Below are positions 17,430 through 28,104 of a stretch of 64,000 bases of DNA, piece by piece. The first letter of the stretch is position 1. Each line of letters starts with the position of its first letter. Source of the stretch: Streptomyces sp. Je 1-332 (GTDB lineage Bacteria > Actinomycetota > Actinomycetes > Streptomycetales > Streptomycetaceae); the NCBI RefSeq assembly GCF_040730185.1, contig NZ_CP160402.1, positions 7,626,001 to 7,690,000 of the forward strand, in the 5' to 3' direction. Position numbers and translations under genes: made by a program. Below the pieces are notes generated by a model that did no database searches, was not told the origin of the DNA, and was given only the letters and a program-made list of their open reading frames with translations.

Positions 17430-18074
17430 TCACCCCGTGATGGATCCGGTGTACTCCGGGTAGTCCAGGTCGTAGTCCTCGCTGTCGCGCTGCACAGTGA
17501 CGACGATTTTCTTGCCGTACTTCGTTTCGAGCGCGTTGTCGTCGGTCTTCGTTGTGGACACCCCGGGAGCCAGGCGCCCTTCGAGCGGCTCCGCCCCCTT
17601 CTCGAAGGCGGTCACCGAGGCCTGGCCGCCCTTTGTGGCGCCCTCGATGATGAGGGACAGGTCGTTCAGGGCGACGGCGGACTTTCCGGAGTTCGTCAGC
17701 TTCAGTTTCACGCGGAAGTCGGTGTTGCCCGGCTCGGCCGACTCCATCAACTCGGTGTCGTAGTCCGTGAACACCTTCGCCTCCGTGACGGACACCTTCA
17801 GGCCGTCGGGCCACGTATAGGACTCGCCGAACTTCAGGCCTTTCGGCTTCGCCTCAACTCCGTCTGCGTCGGCTCCCGCGCCCTCGTCGGAGCAGTACTT
17901 CGTCCAGTCGGCCTGACTGATGTCCTCGTCGGCGCAGTCGACCTTCTTCGGCGCCGAGTCCTTCGAGCCGTTCGACGACTTCGCGTCGGCCTTGTCACCA
18001 CCGCCACTGCCGCTGCACGCGGTGAGCGCGGCCAAGAGCATGGCGGCCAGAGCCGCAGTAGCGCGAACGCGCAT
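17430..18074 (-). CDS. Secreted lipoprotein with DUF4352-like domain
   Basis: A 214-residue predicted lipoprotein. The signal peptide MRVRATAALAAMLLAALTAC ends in a lipobox (LTAC), and a Ser/Gly/Lys linker follows. The C-terminal 120 residues look like a beta-sandwich of the DUF4352/telokin-like type (FRVKLKLTNSGKSAVAL, LAPGVSTT). I chose the ATG at 18074 because GGGGGG lies just upstream and the signal peptide then begins cleanly. It is probably anchored on the outer face of the membrane. Role unknown. Confidence 0.82.
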   Translation of the reverse strand: MRVRATAALAAMLLAALTACSGSGGGDKADAKSSNGSKDSAPKKVDCADEDISQADWTKYCSDEGAGADADGVEAKPKGLKFGESYTWPDGLKVSVTEAKVFTDYDTELMESAEPGNTDFRVKLKLTNSGKSAVALNDLSLIIEGATKGGQASVTAFEKGAEPLEGRLAPGVSTTKTDDNALETKYGKKIVVTVQRDSEDYDLDYPEYTGSITG

Positions 18075-18125
18075 ATTTCCCCCCAAGGTTGAGCCAGGCG
18101 AGACACGGTAGCCGCTCAACCACGA

Positions 18126-18374
18126 TCACGTTGAGGTCGGTGAGGTACGTGAGTCCGGCCGGAGCCGTCCGGAACCGAGTGGAAGAAACCTCCGGCCACC
18201 AACGAGCAACGCCTTGTGAGCCGTTGGCGCTCCAGCGTCGCTGGCGCCCGGGCCAGGATCTCCTCGTCTGGTCATGGGCTGCGGAAGTGCTCCGGTCTCG
18301 GTGGCGATCTCGGCCGCCGGTCGTTCCTTGTCGCCGAGCAGCTCCATCACCCGCGGTCGGACGGTCGCGCGCAT
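18126..18374 (-). pseudogene. Possible degraded ArsR-type helix-turn-helix gene
   Basis: An 82-codon frame whose first 34 residues read like the start of an ArsR winged helix (VRPRVMELLGDKERPAAEIATETG, then LPQPMTR in place of the recognition helix). After that the similarity ends in Pro/Gly-rich sequence with no wing, as after a frameshift or deletion. It fills most of the 360-base gap between the lipoprotein and GlxA genes. It could also be chance coding-like sequence. Confidence 0.35.
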
Positions 18375-18434
18375 GTCCGGATGTGACAGAGAACCGTCAT
18401 TGCGGCCATCGGTGGCGGCGGTGAGGATGGAGCC

Positions 18435-19427
18435 ATGTCCACTCCGCACCGCGTCGTCATCGCGGTCTTCCCCGATGTCGATCTCCTCGACGTCACCGGC
18501 CCTGCCGAGGTCTTCGCGCTGGCCGGCCGGGAGACCGCGGGCCGCGCCGACTACCAGGTCCGCCTCGCCGGGCCCGTCGCAGGCGAGATCCGTACGTCGG
18601 CGGGGGTACGCCTGGTGGCCGACCTCGGCTTCGACGAGGTGGGCGGGCAGGTGGACACCCTCCTGGTGCCCGGCGCCGTCGACATGACGGACGAGGGGCC
18701 GATCGCCCGCATCGACGCGGACGTCGTGGAGTGGGTGAAGGCCACCGCACCGCACGCCCGCCGCGTGGCTTCGGTGTGTGTGGGCGCGCACGTCCTCGCC
18801 GCGGCCGGACTCCTCGACGGGAAGACGGCGACCACCCACTGGTCGACCGCCGCCCAGCTCGCCGCCGAACACCCCGCCGTCACGGTCGACCCGGACCCCA
18901 TCTTCGTACGCACCGACCGGGGCCGGTTGTGGACCGGGGCCGGGATCAGCGCTTGCCTGGATCTCGCGCTGGCGCTCGTGGCCGAGGACCAGGGCGAGGA
19001 CGCGGCCCTGGCGGTGGCCCGGCAACTGGTGATGTACCTCAAGCGCCAGGGCGGTCAGAGCCAGTTCTCCGTACCGCTCAGCCGCCCCGCGTCCGCCCGG
19101 CGCGACATCGACGAACTGCGGCTGTGGATCGCCGAGCACCTCGACGAAGACCTGTCGGCGGCGGCACTGGCGGCCCGGATGTGCCTGAGCGAGCGGCACT
19201 TCGCCCGGGTGTTCAAACAGGAGACGGGCACCAGCCCGGCGGACTACGTGGAAGCCGCTCGCGTCGAGGTGGCGCGCCGCCTCCTCGAGACCACCGACAG
19301 CCCGCTCGACCAGGTCGCGACCGCCGCCGGGCTCGGCTCGGTGGAGACGCTCCACCGAGCGTTCAACCGACAGCTCGCCACCACCCCGGCGGCATACCGC
19401 CGCCGCTTCCGCGTCCAGACCACCTGA
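18435..19427 (+). CDS. GlxA-family (DJ-1/PfpI + AraC) transcriptional regulator
   Basis: A 330-residue regulator. The N-terminal DJ-1/PfpI-like domain (about 1-170) carries the nucleophile-elbow-like VASVCVGAHVLAAAG with a Cys, and two AraC helix-turn-helix motifs follow at about 235-320 (LSAAALAARMCLSERHFARVF; LDQVATAAGLGSVETLHRAF). Its ATG at 18435 follows GGATGGAGCC. It lies 118 bases upstream of an isochorismatase-type hydrolase on the same strand. GlxA regulators often control such linked hydrolases, so the hydrolase is a probable target. Confidence 0.92.
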   Translation: MSTPHRVVIAVFPDVDLLDVTGPAEVFALAGRETAGRADYQVRLAGPVAGEIRTSAGVRLVADLGFDEVGGQVDTLLVPGAVDMTDEGPIARIDADVVEWVKATAPHARRVASVCVGAHVLAAAGLLDGKTATTHWSTAAQLAAEHPAVTVDPDPIFVRTDRGRLWTGAGISACLDLALALVAEDQGEDAALAVARQLVMYLKRQGGQSQFSVPLSRPASARRDIDELRLWIAEHLDEDLSAAALAARMCLSERHFARVFKQETGTSPADYVEAARVEVARRLLETTDSPLDQVATAAGLGSVETLHRAFNRQLATTPAAYRRRFRVQTT

Positions 19428-19545
19428 CCCTCCGCACCCCCGCCGGTACCCCAGGCCACACAAGCAGGCCCTGCGGCTTCGCCATGCCTCATTCCGCCAT
19501 GCCGTATCCGGCATCCACCGCGCAACACGAAAGGCACCTCACACC

Positions 19546-20175
19546 ATGAGCACCTCCACGAATCAGCCCTCCACGACCCTGCGTGACGTGATCGGCCTGG
19601 ACAGCCGGCCGCCCCGGCTGAGTGAATCCGCGCTGATCTTGATCGACTTCCAGAACACCTACCGCACCGGCGTCATGGCCCTGGACGGCGCGGAGGAGGC
19701 GCTCGCGGCAGGCGCCCGCCTGCTGGAACGCGCCCGTGCGGCCGGCACCCCGGTCGTCCACATCCTCAATGACGGCGGCGAAGGATCCCCGTACGACATC
19801 CGTGCTCACATCGGGGCCATCAGCGACGAGGTCGCCCCGGTGAGCGGCGAGGCGGTCGTGGTCAAGCAGTTCCCCAACTCCTTCCACGCCACCGAACTGG
19901 AGAAGACGCTCACCGGCCTGGGCTTCGCCGCGGGCAGCGGCAAGGATCTGGTGCTTGCCGGGTTCATGACTCACATGTGCGTCAACCACACCGCTCAGGG
20001 CGCCTTCAACCTCGGCTACCGCCCCACCGTCGTCGCCGAAGCCACCGCCACCCGCGCCCTCGCCGCCCCCGACGGCACCGTCCTGCCCGCCGCCGCACTC
20101 CAGAGCGCCGCGCTGACGACGGTCACCGACCTGTTCGGAACAGTTGTTCCCTCCGTCGACGGGGTCCCGGCCTGA
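19546..20175 (+). CDS. Isochorismatase-family cysteine hydrolase
   Basis: A 209-residue hydrolase of the isochorismatase/nicotinamidase superfamily. The catalytic triad is visible: Asp in LILIDFQNTY, Lys in VVVKQFPNSF and Cys in GFMTHMCVNHTA. Members hydrolyse amides, ureas or vinyl ethers, and the substrate cannot be deduced. The start follows AACACGAAAGG. It is probably regulated by the GlxA-type regulator upstream. The stop codon lies in a 23-bp duplication. Confidence 0.9.
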   Translation: MSTSTNQPSTTLRDVIGLDSRPPRLSESALILIDFQNTYRTGVMALDGAEEALAAGARLLERARAAGTPVVHILNDGGEGSPYDIRAHIGAISDEVAPVSGEAVVVKQFPNSFHATELEKTLTGLGFAAGSGKDLVLAGFMTHMCVNHTAQGAFNLGYRPTVVAEATATRALAAPDGTVLPAAALQSAALTTVTDLFGTVVPSVDGVPA

Positions 20176-20210
20176 GCATGCACCTGATCCCGGCCTGAGC
20201 ATGCACCTCT
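20165..20210 (+). repeat. 23-bp tandem duplication over a stop codon
   Basis: The unit starting TCCCGGCCTGAGCATGCACC begins at 20165 and again at 20188. The hydrolase TGA (20173-20175) lies in the first copy. Confidence 0.75.
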
Positions 20211-20314
20211 TTCGTGTCATAGGACACGTCATTACCCGGCGCCGTCCTGGGTAGGGGGTGCATGATCGCCTGGGCTCAAGCCCAGGAAGCAACACCGGAA
20301 CCACGGAGGTATCC

Positions 20315-20392
20315 ATGTCCTCGAAGCGACGTCGCAAGAAGAAGGCCCGCCGCAAGAACGGCGCGAACCACGGCAGCCGCCCCCAGTCCTGA
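20315..20392 (+). CDS. 50S ribosomal protein bL37
   Basis: A 25-residue, extremely basic peptide starting MSSKRRRKKKARRK and ending NHGSRPQS. This matches the tiny actinobacterial large-subunit protein bL37, first seen in mycobacterial ribosome structures, which has the same length, a Lys/Arg-rich N-terminus and an NHGxRP ending. A perfect GGAGG lies 5 bases before the ATG. A very strong hairpin follows 16 bases after the stop, so this is a compact single-gene unit. It is easily missed in annotation because of its size. Confidence 0.78.
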   Translation: MSSKRRRKKKARRKNGANHGSRPQS

Positions 20393-20407
20393 CGGCGGGC
20401 GCGGCGA

Positions 20408-20439
20408 TCGGGGGCGGCACCATCTGGTGCCGCCCCCGA
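20408..20439 (+). terminator. Strong terminator after bL37
   Basis: A perfect 15-bp stem (20408-20422 with 20425-20439) around a TC loop, core GGGGGCGGCACCA. It lies 16 bases after the bL37 stop. Confidence 0.85.
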
Positions 20440-20529
20440 AGCATGTCCCGACCCGACCCGACCACACCGGACCGGAACGGTCAGGAATCGAGAAGCACCG
20501 GCACCCGAGCCGCGCCTAGCGTGAAGTCC

Positions 20530-20940
20530 ATGGACGTCACCCTGCACGCGAGCTTCCTCCCGCACAGCGACCCCGACGCCTCCCTGGCCTTCTACCGCGA
20601 CATCCTCGGCTTCGAGGTCCGCCACGACATCGGGCACGACGGGATGCGCTGGATCACCGTCGGCCCCGCCGGCCGGCACGGTACCTCCCTCGTCCTTCAG
20701 CCCCCGGCCACCGGCCCCGGCATCACCGACGCCGAGCGCCGCACCATCGACGAGATGATGGCCAAGGGGACCTACGCCGGCATCCTGCTGGCCACCGCCG
20801 ACCTGGACTCCACCTTCGCGCGGCTCCGTGCCGAGGACGCCGAGATCGTCCAGGAGCCGACCGAGCAGCCTTGCGGCGTACGCGACTGCGCGGTCCGCGA
20901 CCCCGCGGGCAACCTGCTCCGCATCCTGGAGCTGGGCTGA
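20530..20940 (+). CDS. VOC-family (glyoxalase/bleomycin-resistance-like) protein
   Basis: A 136-residue single-chain VOC protein with two beta-alpha-beta-beta-beta modules (SLAFYRDILGFEVRHDIG; CAVRDPAGNLLRILEL at the C-terminus). Such proteins bind a metal or sequester ligands; lyase, dioxygenase and drug-binding roles all occur. ATG 20530 (MDVTLHASF) is the natural domain start. It precedes a UvrA-like gene by 184 bases on the same strand, so a link to drug or DNA-damage resistance is possible but unproven. Confidence 0.87.
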   Translation: MDVTLHASFLPHSDPDASLAFYRDILGFEVRHDIGHDGMRWITVGPAGRHGTSLVLQPPATGPGITDAERRTIDEMMAKGTYAGILLATADLDSTFARLRAEDAEIVQEPTEQPCGVRDCAVRDPAGNLLRILELG

Positions 20941-21124
20941 GGGCGCCGGACCCGAGATCGCGCGCACCGAGCCGGCACCGCCAAGCGGAAGAACGGCGAC
21001 CCGTTGCCGCGAACACGCCGACGAAGTAGAACCTGACGTATCGCTCGACGATGATCAGATCGAGCCAGGCGGCACCGACGGACCCGCGCAGGCGGCTCCG
21101 CACGACAGATGGAGACAAGACACC

Positions 21125-23518
<2,394 letters not shown>

Positions 23519-23620
23519 CCGGCGGGGCACGGCTCCAAGGCTCGGCTGCTCTCGTTTGGGTACGAATCCGAAGATTGCACGCAGACGGTCCATGGAGTCA
23601 GTAATCTGCGTCTGACGTCC

Positions 23621-23658
23621 CATTGAGCCCGTGGCATCCGCATGCCACGGGCTCAATG
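23621..23658 (+). terminator. Strong hairpin after the UvrA-like gene
   Basis: A perfect 17-bp stem (23621-23637 with 23642-23658, arm CATTGAGCCCGTGGCAT) closes a CCGC loop, about 100 bases after the stop. It is the strongest hairpin seen in the window. Confidence 0.8.
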
Positions 23659-23715
23659 CCGGACGTGGGCGGATTCCTGAAGGTGCCGGGAGCGGAAAGG
23701 AACGTTGGACTGCGC

Positions 23716-23922
23716 ATGAGCGATGCGGGCAACGGAATTCCTTCGCCGCGGCCGCCCCGTGCCGGGACAAGGACCGGTGGCGAAGAGACCGCGTCGCCGT
23801 CCCCGATCTACGACGCGCTGGTACGGGAGTGGCAGGCCCGGAACCGGGAGGTGCCGCGTACGCCGGCCCCGCGCTCGCGCTGGGAACGCGTCGACCCGCA
23901 GGACCTGTTCCACCGGGGCTGA
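23716..23922 (+). CDS. Small hypothetical protein
   Basis: A 68-residue protein of unknown function. It has a Pro/Arg-rich N-terminal part and a better ordered C-terminal half (SPIYDALVREWQARNREVP, then RWERVDPQDLFHRG) that resembles a conserved short Streptomyces hypothetical. ATG 23716 was chosen, as the in-frame start at 23623 would put the strong hairpin within the gene. It converges with the next gene, 18 bases apart. Confidence 0.6.
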   Translation: MSDAGNGIPSPRPPRAGTRTGGEETASPSPIYDALVREWQARNREVPRTPAPRSRWERVDPQDLFHRG

Positions 23923-23940
23923 CCGGCGGGCGTCGACGCG

Positions 23941-24231
23941 TCATGTGAGCGGCGCCGCCGGATGGGCGTGAGTGCTGAGCCAACGGCAGATCGCCAGGGC
24001 GACGGTGTCGTCGAGGGTGCTCAGCGCGTCGATGGCCTTGGCGTCGTCGGGGTGGGGAGGGACCGCGGCCGTGGTGAGCGTCGCGTGCAGGCTCAGACGG
24101 TGCCGGTCGCGGGGCGTGAGTGCGGCCGGGGGTGCCATGTCCAGACGCTGCGTCGGGTCGGGCGGGGGCAGCAGGAAGTCGGCCTCCGCGTCCCAGTTGA
24201 CGGTCGGCAGGATGGTGGCGGGTGAAGTCAT
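23941..24231 (-). CDS. Hypothetical protein
   Basis: A 96-residue protein of unknown function. It contains a Pro-rich N-terminus (DFLLPPPDPTQRLDMAPPAALTPRDRHRL) and a helical C-terminal part (DDAKAIDALSTLDDTVALAICRWLS). No signal peptide or membrane segment. The ATG at 24231 follows GAGGAAG by 5 bases. It could be a small regulatory or structural protein of Streptomyces; I do not recognise the family. Confidence 0.6.
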   Translation of the reverse strand: MTSPATILPTVNWDAEADFLLPPPDPTQRLDMAPPAALTPRDRHRLSLHATLTTAAVPPHPDDAKAIDALSTLDDTVALAICRWLSTHAHPAAPLT

Positions 24232-24390
24232 GGCGGCTTCCTCACGACGTGCGGGCGATGCCTGTGTCGGACAGGAAGCGGTCGGGTGGCTCTCCGGTTG
24301 CGCGGGTCCCGCCAAGACACCCGAATGCGCTAATCATTGGGCGTCCAGGGCTCGTACGCTCCGCTCGGCAGGGGGAGTTGAGGCTCCACC

Positions 24391-24438
24391 CGTGACCCCG
24401 TGACCCCGTGACCCCGCGTCCCCGTGACCCCGTGCGCC
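24391..24438. repeat. 8-bp tandem repeat CGTGACCC
   Basis: Six units at exactly 8-bp period, four of them CGTGACCC and two variants, lying 12-59 bases past the stop of the minus-strand gene at 24450. The rest of the gap 24232-24449 shows no clear feature. Confidence 0.7.
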
Positions 24439-24449
24439 ACGCGCCCGCC

Positions 24450-25121
24450 TCACGCCGACTCGTACCACCCCAACGCCCCGCTGCCTTCTGACGGGTCGAA
24501 CGACTGGTGCAGTGCCACCAGCGCGGCCACCACCCGTGGGTCCACCTCCTGGCCGAGCACGCGGTACTCGTCGGACAGACCCCGGAACACGAGACGCGCC
24601 CGGCCGGAAGGGTCGCGCCAGATGATCCGGCGCGGGGCGCCGAAGCCGCCGTCGCCCTCGCCCAGGAGCGAGGTGATGCCCCACACCAGGCTGAGCGGCA
24701 GTCCGACGGGCCACCACAGCGCCCACCACACCAGACGGCCCCGACACCCCTGAAGGGCGGGCCCCGTGACGGGCTCCACGGTCCACCGTGTGCGGCCGAG
24801 GCGCAGGAGGGGGCGCCGCCGGAAGGTGATCCTGGCGAGCGGGGTGCCGCCGGCGTCGTCGACGCGGTAGGCGGCGGGGCGTCCGCTCGTGCGGGAGCCG
24901 AGCGTCTGCTCGGTGGTCACCCGCGCGACCGGCGCCCGGCCGTCCGGAACTATGTGGAAGGCGCGCAGCGAGTGGCGGTTGTCCCGCTCGGGGCCGGCGG
25001 GGTCACGGCAGAGGCGGCCGATCACGCCGTCCGCGTCGGGCTGTTCACTGCCGCCCCACCTGACGACGACGGGGGGATTCGGCGCGTACATCACCCGGTA
25101 GGTCACTCGGTTCTGGGGCAC
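24450..25121 (-). CDS. Hypothetical protein with a central hydrophobic segment
   Basis: A 223-residue protein that I cannot assign to a family. The N-terminal 120 residues are beta-rich and basic, with paired motifs (FHIVPDGRAPVARV; YRVDDAGGTPLARITFRRRPLL) that faintly recall tubby/LURP-one-like folds. A hydrophobic segment (LVWWALWWPVGLPLSLVWGI, about residues 128-148) could be one membrane pass. The C-terminal part has IIWRDPSGRARLVFRGL. It is divergent from the FG-GAP gene across a region with a TGATC array. Confidence 0.6.
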   Translation of the reverse strand: MPQNRVTYRVMYAPNPPVVVRWGGSEQPDADGVIGRLCRDPAGPERDNRHSLRAFHIVPDGRAPVARVTTEQTLGSRTSGRPAAYRVDDAGGTPLARITFRRRPLLRLGRTRWTVEPVTGPALQGCRGRLVWWALWWPVGLPLSLVWGITSLLGEGDGGFGAPRRIIWRDPSGRARLVFRGLSDEYRVLGQEVDPRVVAALVALHQSFDPSEGSGALGWYESA

Positions 25122-25163
25122 GCGCTGTCTCTCCCGTCCTGCGGCGGCGGTCCTTCCGCGGCC

Positions 25164-25214
25164 GTGATCGAAATACTCGTGATCTGAACACTCATGATCG
25201 CAACGGCCATGATC
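25164..25214. repeat. Four (G/A)TGATC motifs at exact 15-bp period
   Basis: GTGATC at 25164 and 25179 and ATGATC at 25194 and 25209 share a core TGATC at exactly 15-bp steps, each preceded mostly by CTC or CC. The array lies in the 243-base divergent promoter region between the hypothetical gene and the FG-GAP gene and may be an operator. Confidence 0.55.
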
Positions 25215-25364
25215 TCAGAGGAGTTTGCGCTTCCCTCACCCGATCGGGAGAACGCGTACAACCCTTCTGCCCCATCCGGTGTCGAACAGGGCGCCGGACA
25301 AGGAACGGGCCCTTTCCGGACACCCTCGCGCCTGCCCGGCCACCTTCCTTCATAGGAGCCGCTC

Positions 25365-26843
25365 GTGCGCAAGAACCGATCGGCCGCCCTCGCCGCGGCC
25401 TCATTCCTCCTCCTCACCGGGGCGGGCATCGTTGCCGCTCCCTCCGCTGTCGCCGGCACTCCTGGGGGGACGCACGCCGACGACCGCAACAGTGACTTCA
25501 ACGGCGACGGATACGAGGATGTGCTGGTCGGAGCCCCCGGGGCGACGGTCAGCGGCCAGAAGGGCGCCGGTCTCGTCACGGCGCAGTACGGCTCCTCCAG
25601 AGGCATGAACACCACCTCCGTCGGCAGATTCAGCCAGTCGACGGCAGGCGTCGCGGGCGCCGCGGAGGCGGGCGACGGCTTCGGGAAGGCCGTCGCCACC
25701 GGCGACCTCGACGGCGACGGCTTCGACGACGCGATCGTCGGCATCCCCGGCGAGGACATCGGCGACACCGCGGACGCCGGTGGCGTCGCGATCCTGTGGG
25801 GCTCGAAGCAGGGCCTCAGCGGCGCGGCCAGCGACTGGCTGGAGACCCAGGAGCCCACCAAGGGCGAGCAGTTCGGCGTGGGGCTCGCGGCGGCGCACCT
25901 CACCGGCGAGACCCCGGGCGACGTGCTGGCCGTACTGGACCGCGACGACCTGGAGCTCTTCGCGTACGACGCCGCACCGCAGGCCGACGGGCAGGCCCCG
26001 CTGCGGCGTCAGGCCTCCGAGCGTCTTTCCGCGGCGGCCGAGGAGCGCGACATCCTGCCGAAGTCACTGACCACCGGCGACTACGACGACAACGGCTACG
26101 CCGATCTCATCGTGTCCGGCGTGACCGTGGGCGACGAGCCGGGGCACGGCTGGTCCTCGTACTTCAAGGGGAGCGCCGACGGTCTCACGTACGACAGCGA
26201 TCTGCGCGGCGGGCCCGCGGCGGCGTCCGGCGACATCAACCACGACGGGTACGACGACCTGGTGACCGGCGAGCCCAACTCCCCGGACGACGGCGGGGAA
26301 ACGCTGACCGGCGGCCTGGTCGGCGTCCGCTACGGCGCCCCGGAAGGCCTCAAGGACGAGGCCAAGTGGTGGACGCAGGACAGCGTGGACGTGCCCGGCG
26401 TGGCGGAGCGCGGTGACGGCTGGGGCGCCGATCTGTCCGTGGCGGACACGAACGGCGACGGTTACGCGGACGTCGCGATCGGCGCTCCGGGCGAGGACAT
26501 CGGCACGGTCGCCGACGCCGGGGCGGCCTGGGTGCTGCGCGGCTCCGAGCACGGCCTGACGGGGGTCGGCGCCAAGTCCTGGGACCAGAACTCCGCGGAC
26601 ATCCCCGGCGTCCCCGAGAAGGGCGACAAGTGGGGCGCCCAGATGCGCCTGACGGACCCCAACCGCGACGGCCGCTTCGGTCTGCTGGCCGCCGCCCCCG
26701 GCGAGAACGCCGGTGACGGAGTGGTGTGGGTCCTGTCCGCGGGGACGGGCGGCGTCACAGCGTCCGGCTCCTGGACGTACGGCGGGGATTCGCTGGGCAC
26801 GCCGGGCAAGGGCGCGGCGTTCGGCGCGGCGATCGACGAGTAG
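25365..26843 (+). CDS. Secreted FG-GAP/integrin-like beta-propeller protein
   Basis: A 492-residue exported protein. A signal peptide (about residues 1-35, ending in VAGTPG) precedes six or seven FG-GAP repeats of the DFNGDGYEDVLVGAPG type. Each repeat carries a Ca-binding-like DxDxDGxxD loop (DLDGDGFDDAIVG, DINHDGYDDLVTG, DTNGDGYADVAIG). Such propellers are typical of Streptomyces secreted or wall-associated proteins, with roles in adhesion or as enzyme-associated domains; no catalytic domain is visible. GTG 25365 follows AGGAGCC. It stands alone on its strand. Confidence 0.88.
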   Translation: MRKNRSAALAAASFLLLTGAGIVAAPSAVAGTPGGTHADDRNSDFNGDGYEDVLVGAPGATVSGQKGAGLVTAQYGSSRGMNTTSVGRFSQSTAGVAGAAEAGDGFGKAVATGDLDGDGFDDAIVGIPGEDIGDTADAGGVAILWGSKQGLSGAASDWLETQEPTKGEQFGVGLAAAHLTGETPGDVLAVLDRDDLELFAYDAAPQADGQAPLRRQASERLSAAAEERDILPKSLTTGDYDDNGYADLIVSGVTVGDEPGHGWSSYFKGSADGLTYDSDLRGGPAAASGDINHDGYDDLVTGEPNSPDDGGETLTGGLVGVRYGAPEGLKDEAKWWTQDSVDVPGVAERGDGWGADLSVADTNGDGYADVAIGAPGEDIGTVADAGAAWVLRGSEHGLTGVGAKSWDQNSADIPGVPEKGDKWGAQMRLTDPNRDGRFGLLAAAPGENAGDGVVWVLSAGTGGVTASGSWTYGGDSLGTPGKGAAFGAAIDE

Positions 26844-26897
26844 GTCGCGCGGCAGTAGGCGCCGTGGCCCGAAAGGGCCTACCGGCAGAGCGTCCGG

Positions 26898-26950
26898 ACG
26901 CGGTCGTGAGTGGCCTCCGTATGATCACGGCCATGTGCTCACGACCGCGT
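26898..26950. repeat. 13-bp perfect inverted repeat
   Basis: ACGCGGTCGTGAG (26898-26910) and CTCACGACCGCGT (26938-26950) form a perfect inverted repeat with a 27-base spacer. It lies in the 415-base gap 26844-27258, 18 bases before the short-chain dehydrogenase remnant. It could be an operator or a recombination scar. Confidence 0.6.
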
Positions 26951-26967
26951 TCGCAGGCTGAACAGGC

Positions 26968-27120
26968 ATGACGGATAGTCGAGTTGCCATCGTCACGGGC
27001 GGCGGGACGGGCATCGGTGCCGCCACGGCCCGGCAGCTGAGCGCGGCCGGACAAGCGACGCGGCTCGTGCCCGCGGGCAGGCCGGGTGAGCCGGAGGCGG
27101 TCGCGGAGGCGGCGGCGTGA
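26968..27120 (+). pseudogene. Truncated short-chain dehydrogenase/reductase remnant
   Basis: A 50-codon frame encoding only the start of an SDR Rossmann fold: VAIVTGGGTGIGAATARQL is the NAD(P)-binding TGxxxGIG motif. After that it degrades to PGEPEAVAEAAA and stops. The catalytic YxxxK part is absent from the window. This is a broken or deleted gene. It lies 138 bases upstream of an intact aldo/keto reductase, and no complete SDR occurs nearby. Confidence 0.65.
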
Positions 27121-27258
27121 CGGCGGTGGACCCCGGCACCTCCGCGTTCGAGTTCAGCATCGCGCCACGTGCCTGAGGAACCCGCCAAGGTCCTTACGCA
27201 GCAGGTGCGTTGACCGCACGGGTAACGTGACGCGTCGACTGAGGGGTGGACGCTTCAC

Positions 27259-28104
27259 ATGACATCGAGCAATTTCCGTATCGGCGGCGAGATCGACGTA
27301 CGCCGGATCGGGTTCGGGGCGATGCGGCTCCCGACCGAGGCCGGGGCGGCGAGGGAGGCCTCCGTCGCGGTGGCCAGGCGCGCCGTCGAGCTGGGCGTCA
27401 CGCTGATCGACACGGCGTACATGTACGGGTGGGGCGCCAACGAGGAACTCCTGGCAGAGGCGCTGCACCCGTATCCGGACGACCTGCTCATCGCGACCAA
27501 GGTCGCGATCGAGCGGCCGGCTCCCGGCGAGGAGGCGCAGGTCAACGGCCGGCCGGAGTTCCTGCGTGAGCAGGTGGAGCAGGCCCTCCGCCGGCTGCGC
27601 GTCGAGCGGATCGGGCTCCTCCAGATGCACCGTCTCGACCCGAAGGTGCCGCTCGCCGATCAGCTCGGGACGCTGCGAGAGTTCCAACTCGCAGGAAAGA
27701 TCGGCCATGTCGGCCTGTCGGAGGTCACGGTCGACGAGCTCGACGAGGCACGGCGGACCGTCGACGTGGCGAGCGTGCAGAACCGCTACAGCCTGCTCGA
27801 TCGTGAGCACGAGGCCGTGCTCGACGCCTGCGAGGAGGCGGGGATCGCCTTCCTGCCCTGGCGTCCCGTCCACCCGGCGGCCTCGACCGCGACAGCGGGG
27901 ATCGCGGCCGTCGCCGCCGAACTCGACGCCACCCCGGCGCAGATCGCCCTGGCCTGGCTGCTCGACCGCTCCCCGGTCGTCCTGCCGATCCCCGGCACGG
28001 CCTCGCTCGACCACCTGGCGGAGAACGTGGCGGCGGCAGAGCTCCGGCTGAGCGCGGACCAGCGCGAGCGCCTGGACCGCATCACGCCTGCCCCTGCTGG
28101 ATGA
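27259..28104 (+). CDS. Aldo/keto reductase
   Basis: A 281-residue (beta/alpha)8 NADPH-dependent oxidoreductase. The catalytic tetrad is visible: Asp and Tyr in LIDTAYMYG, Lys in LIATKVAIE, His in LLQMHRLD. The NADPH-binding end reads VVLPIPGTASLDHL. ATG 27259 was chosen from the domain start; the upstream ribosome site is weak. It overlaps the convergent GNAT gene by 23 bases. Substrate unknown. Confidence 0.9.
   Translation: MTSSNFRIGGEIDVRRIGFGAMRLPTEAGAAREASVAVARRAVELGVTLIDTAYMYGWGANEELLAEALHPYPDDLLIATKVAIERPAPGEEAQVNGRPEFLREQVEQALRRLRVERIGLLQMHRLDPKVPLADQLGTLREFQLAGKIGHVGLSEVTVDELDEARRTVDVASVQNRYSLLDREHEAVLDACEEAGIAFLPWRPVHPAASTATAGIAAVAAELDATPAQIALAWLLDRSPVVLPIPGTASLDHLAENVAAAELRLSADQRERLDRITPAPAG

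Noticed and set aside
20941..21124. Membrane-protein-like stretch on the minus strand in the gap before the UvrA-like gene
   Set aside because: There is no start with a ribosome site and no family match, so it is probably a chance frame.
24391..24438. CRISPR-like repeat
   Set aside because: The period is 8 bp without spacers, so it is a simple tandem repeat.
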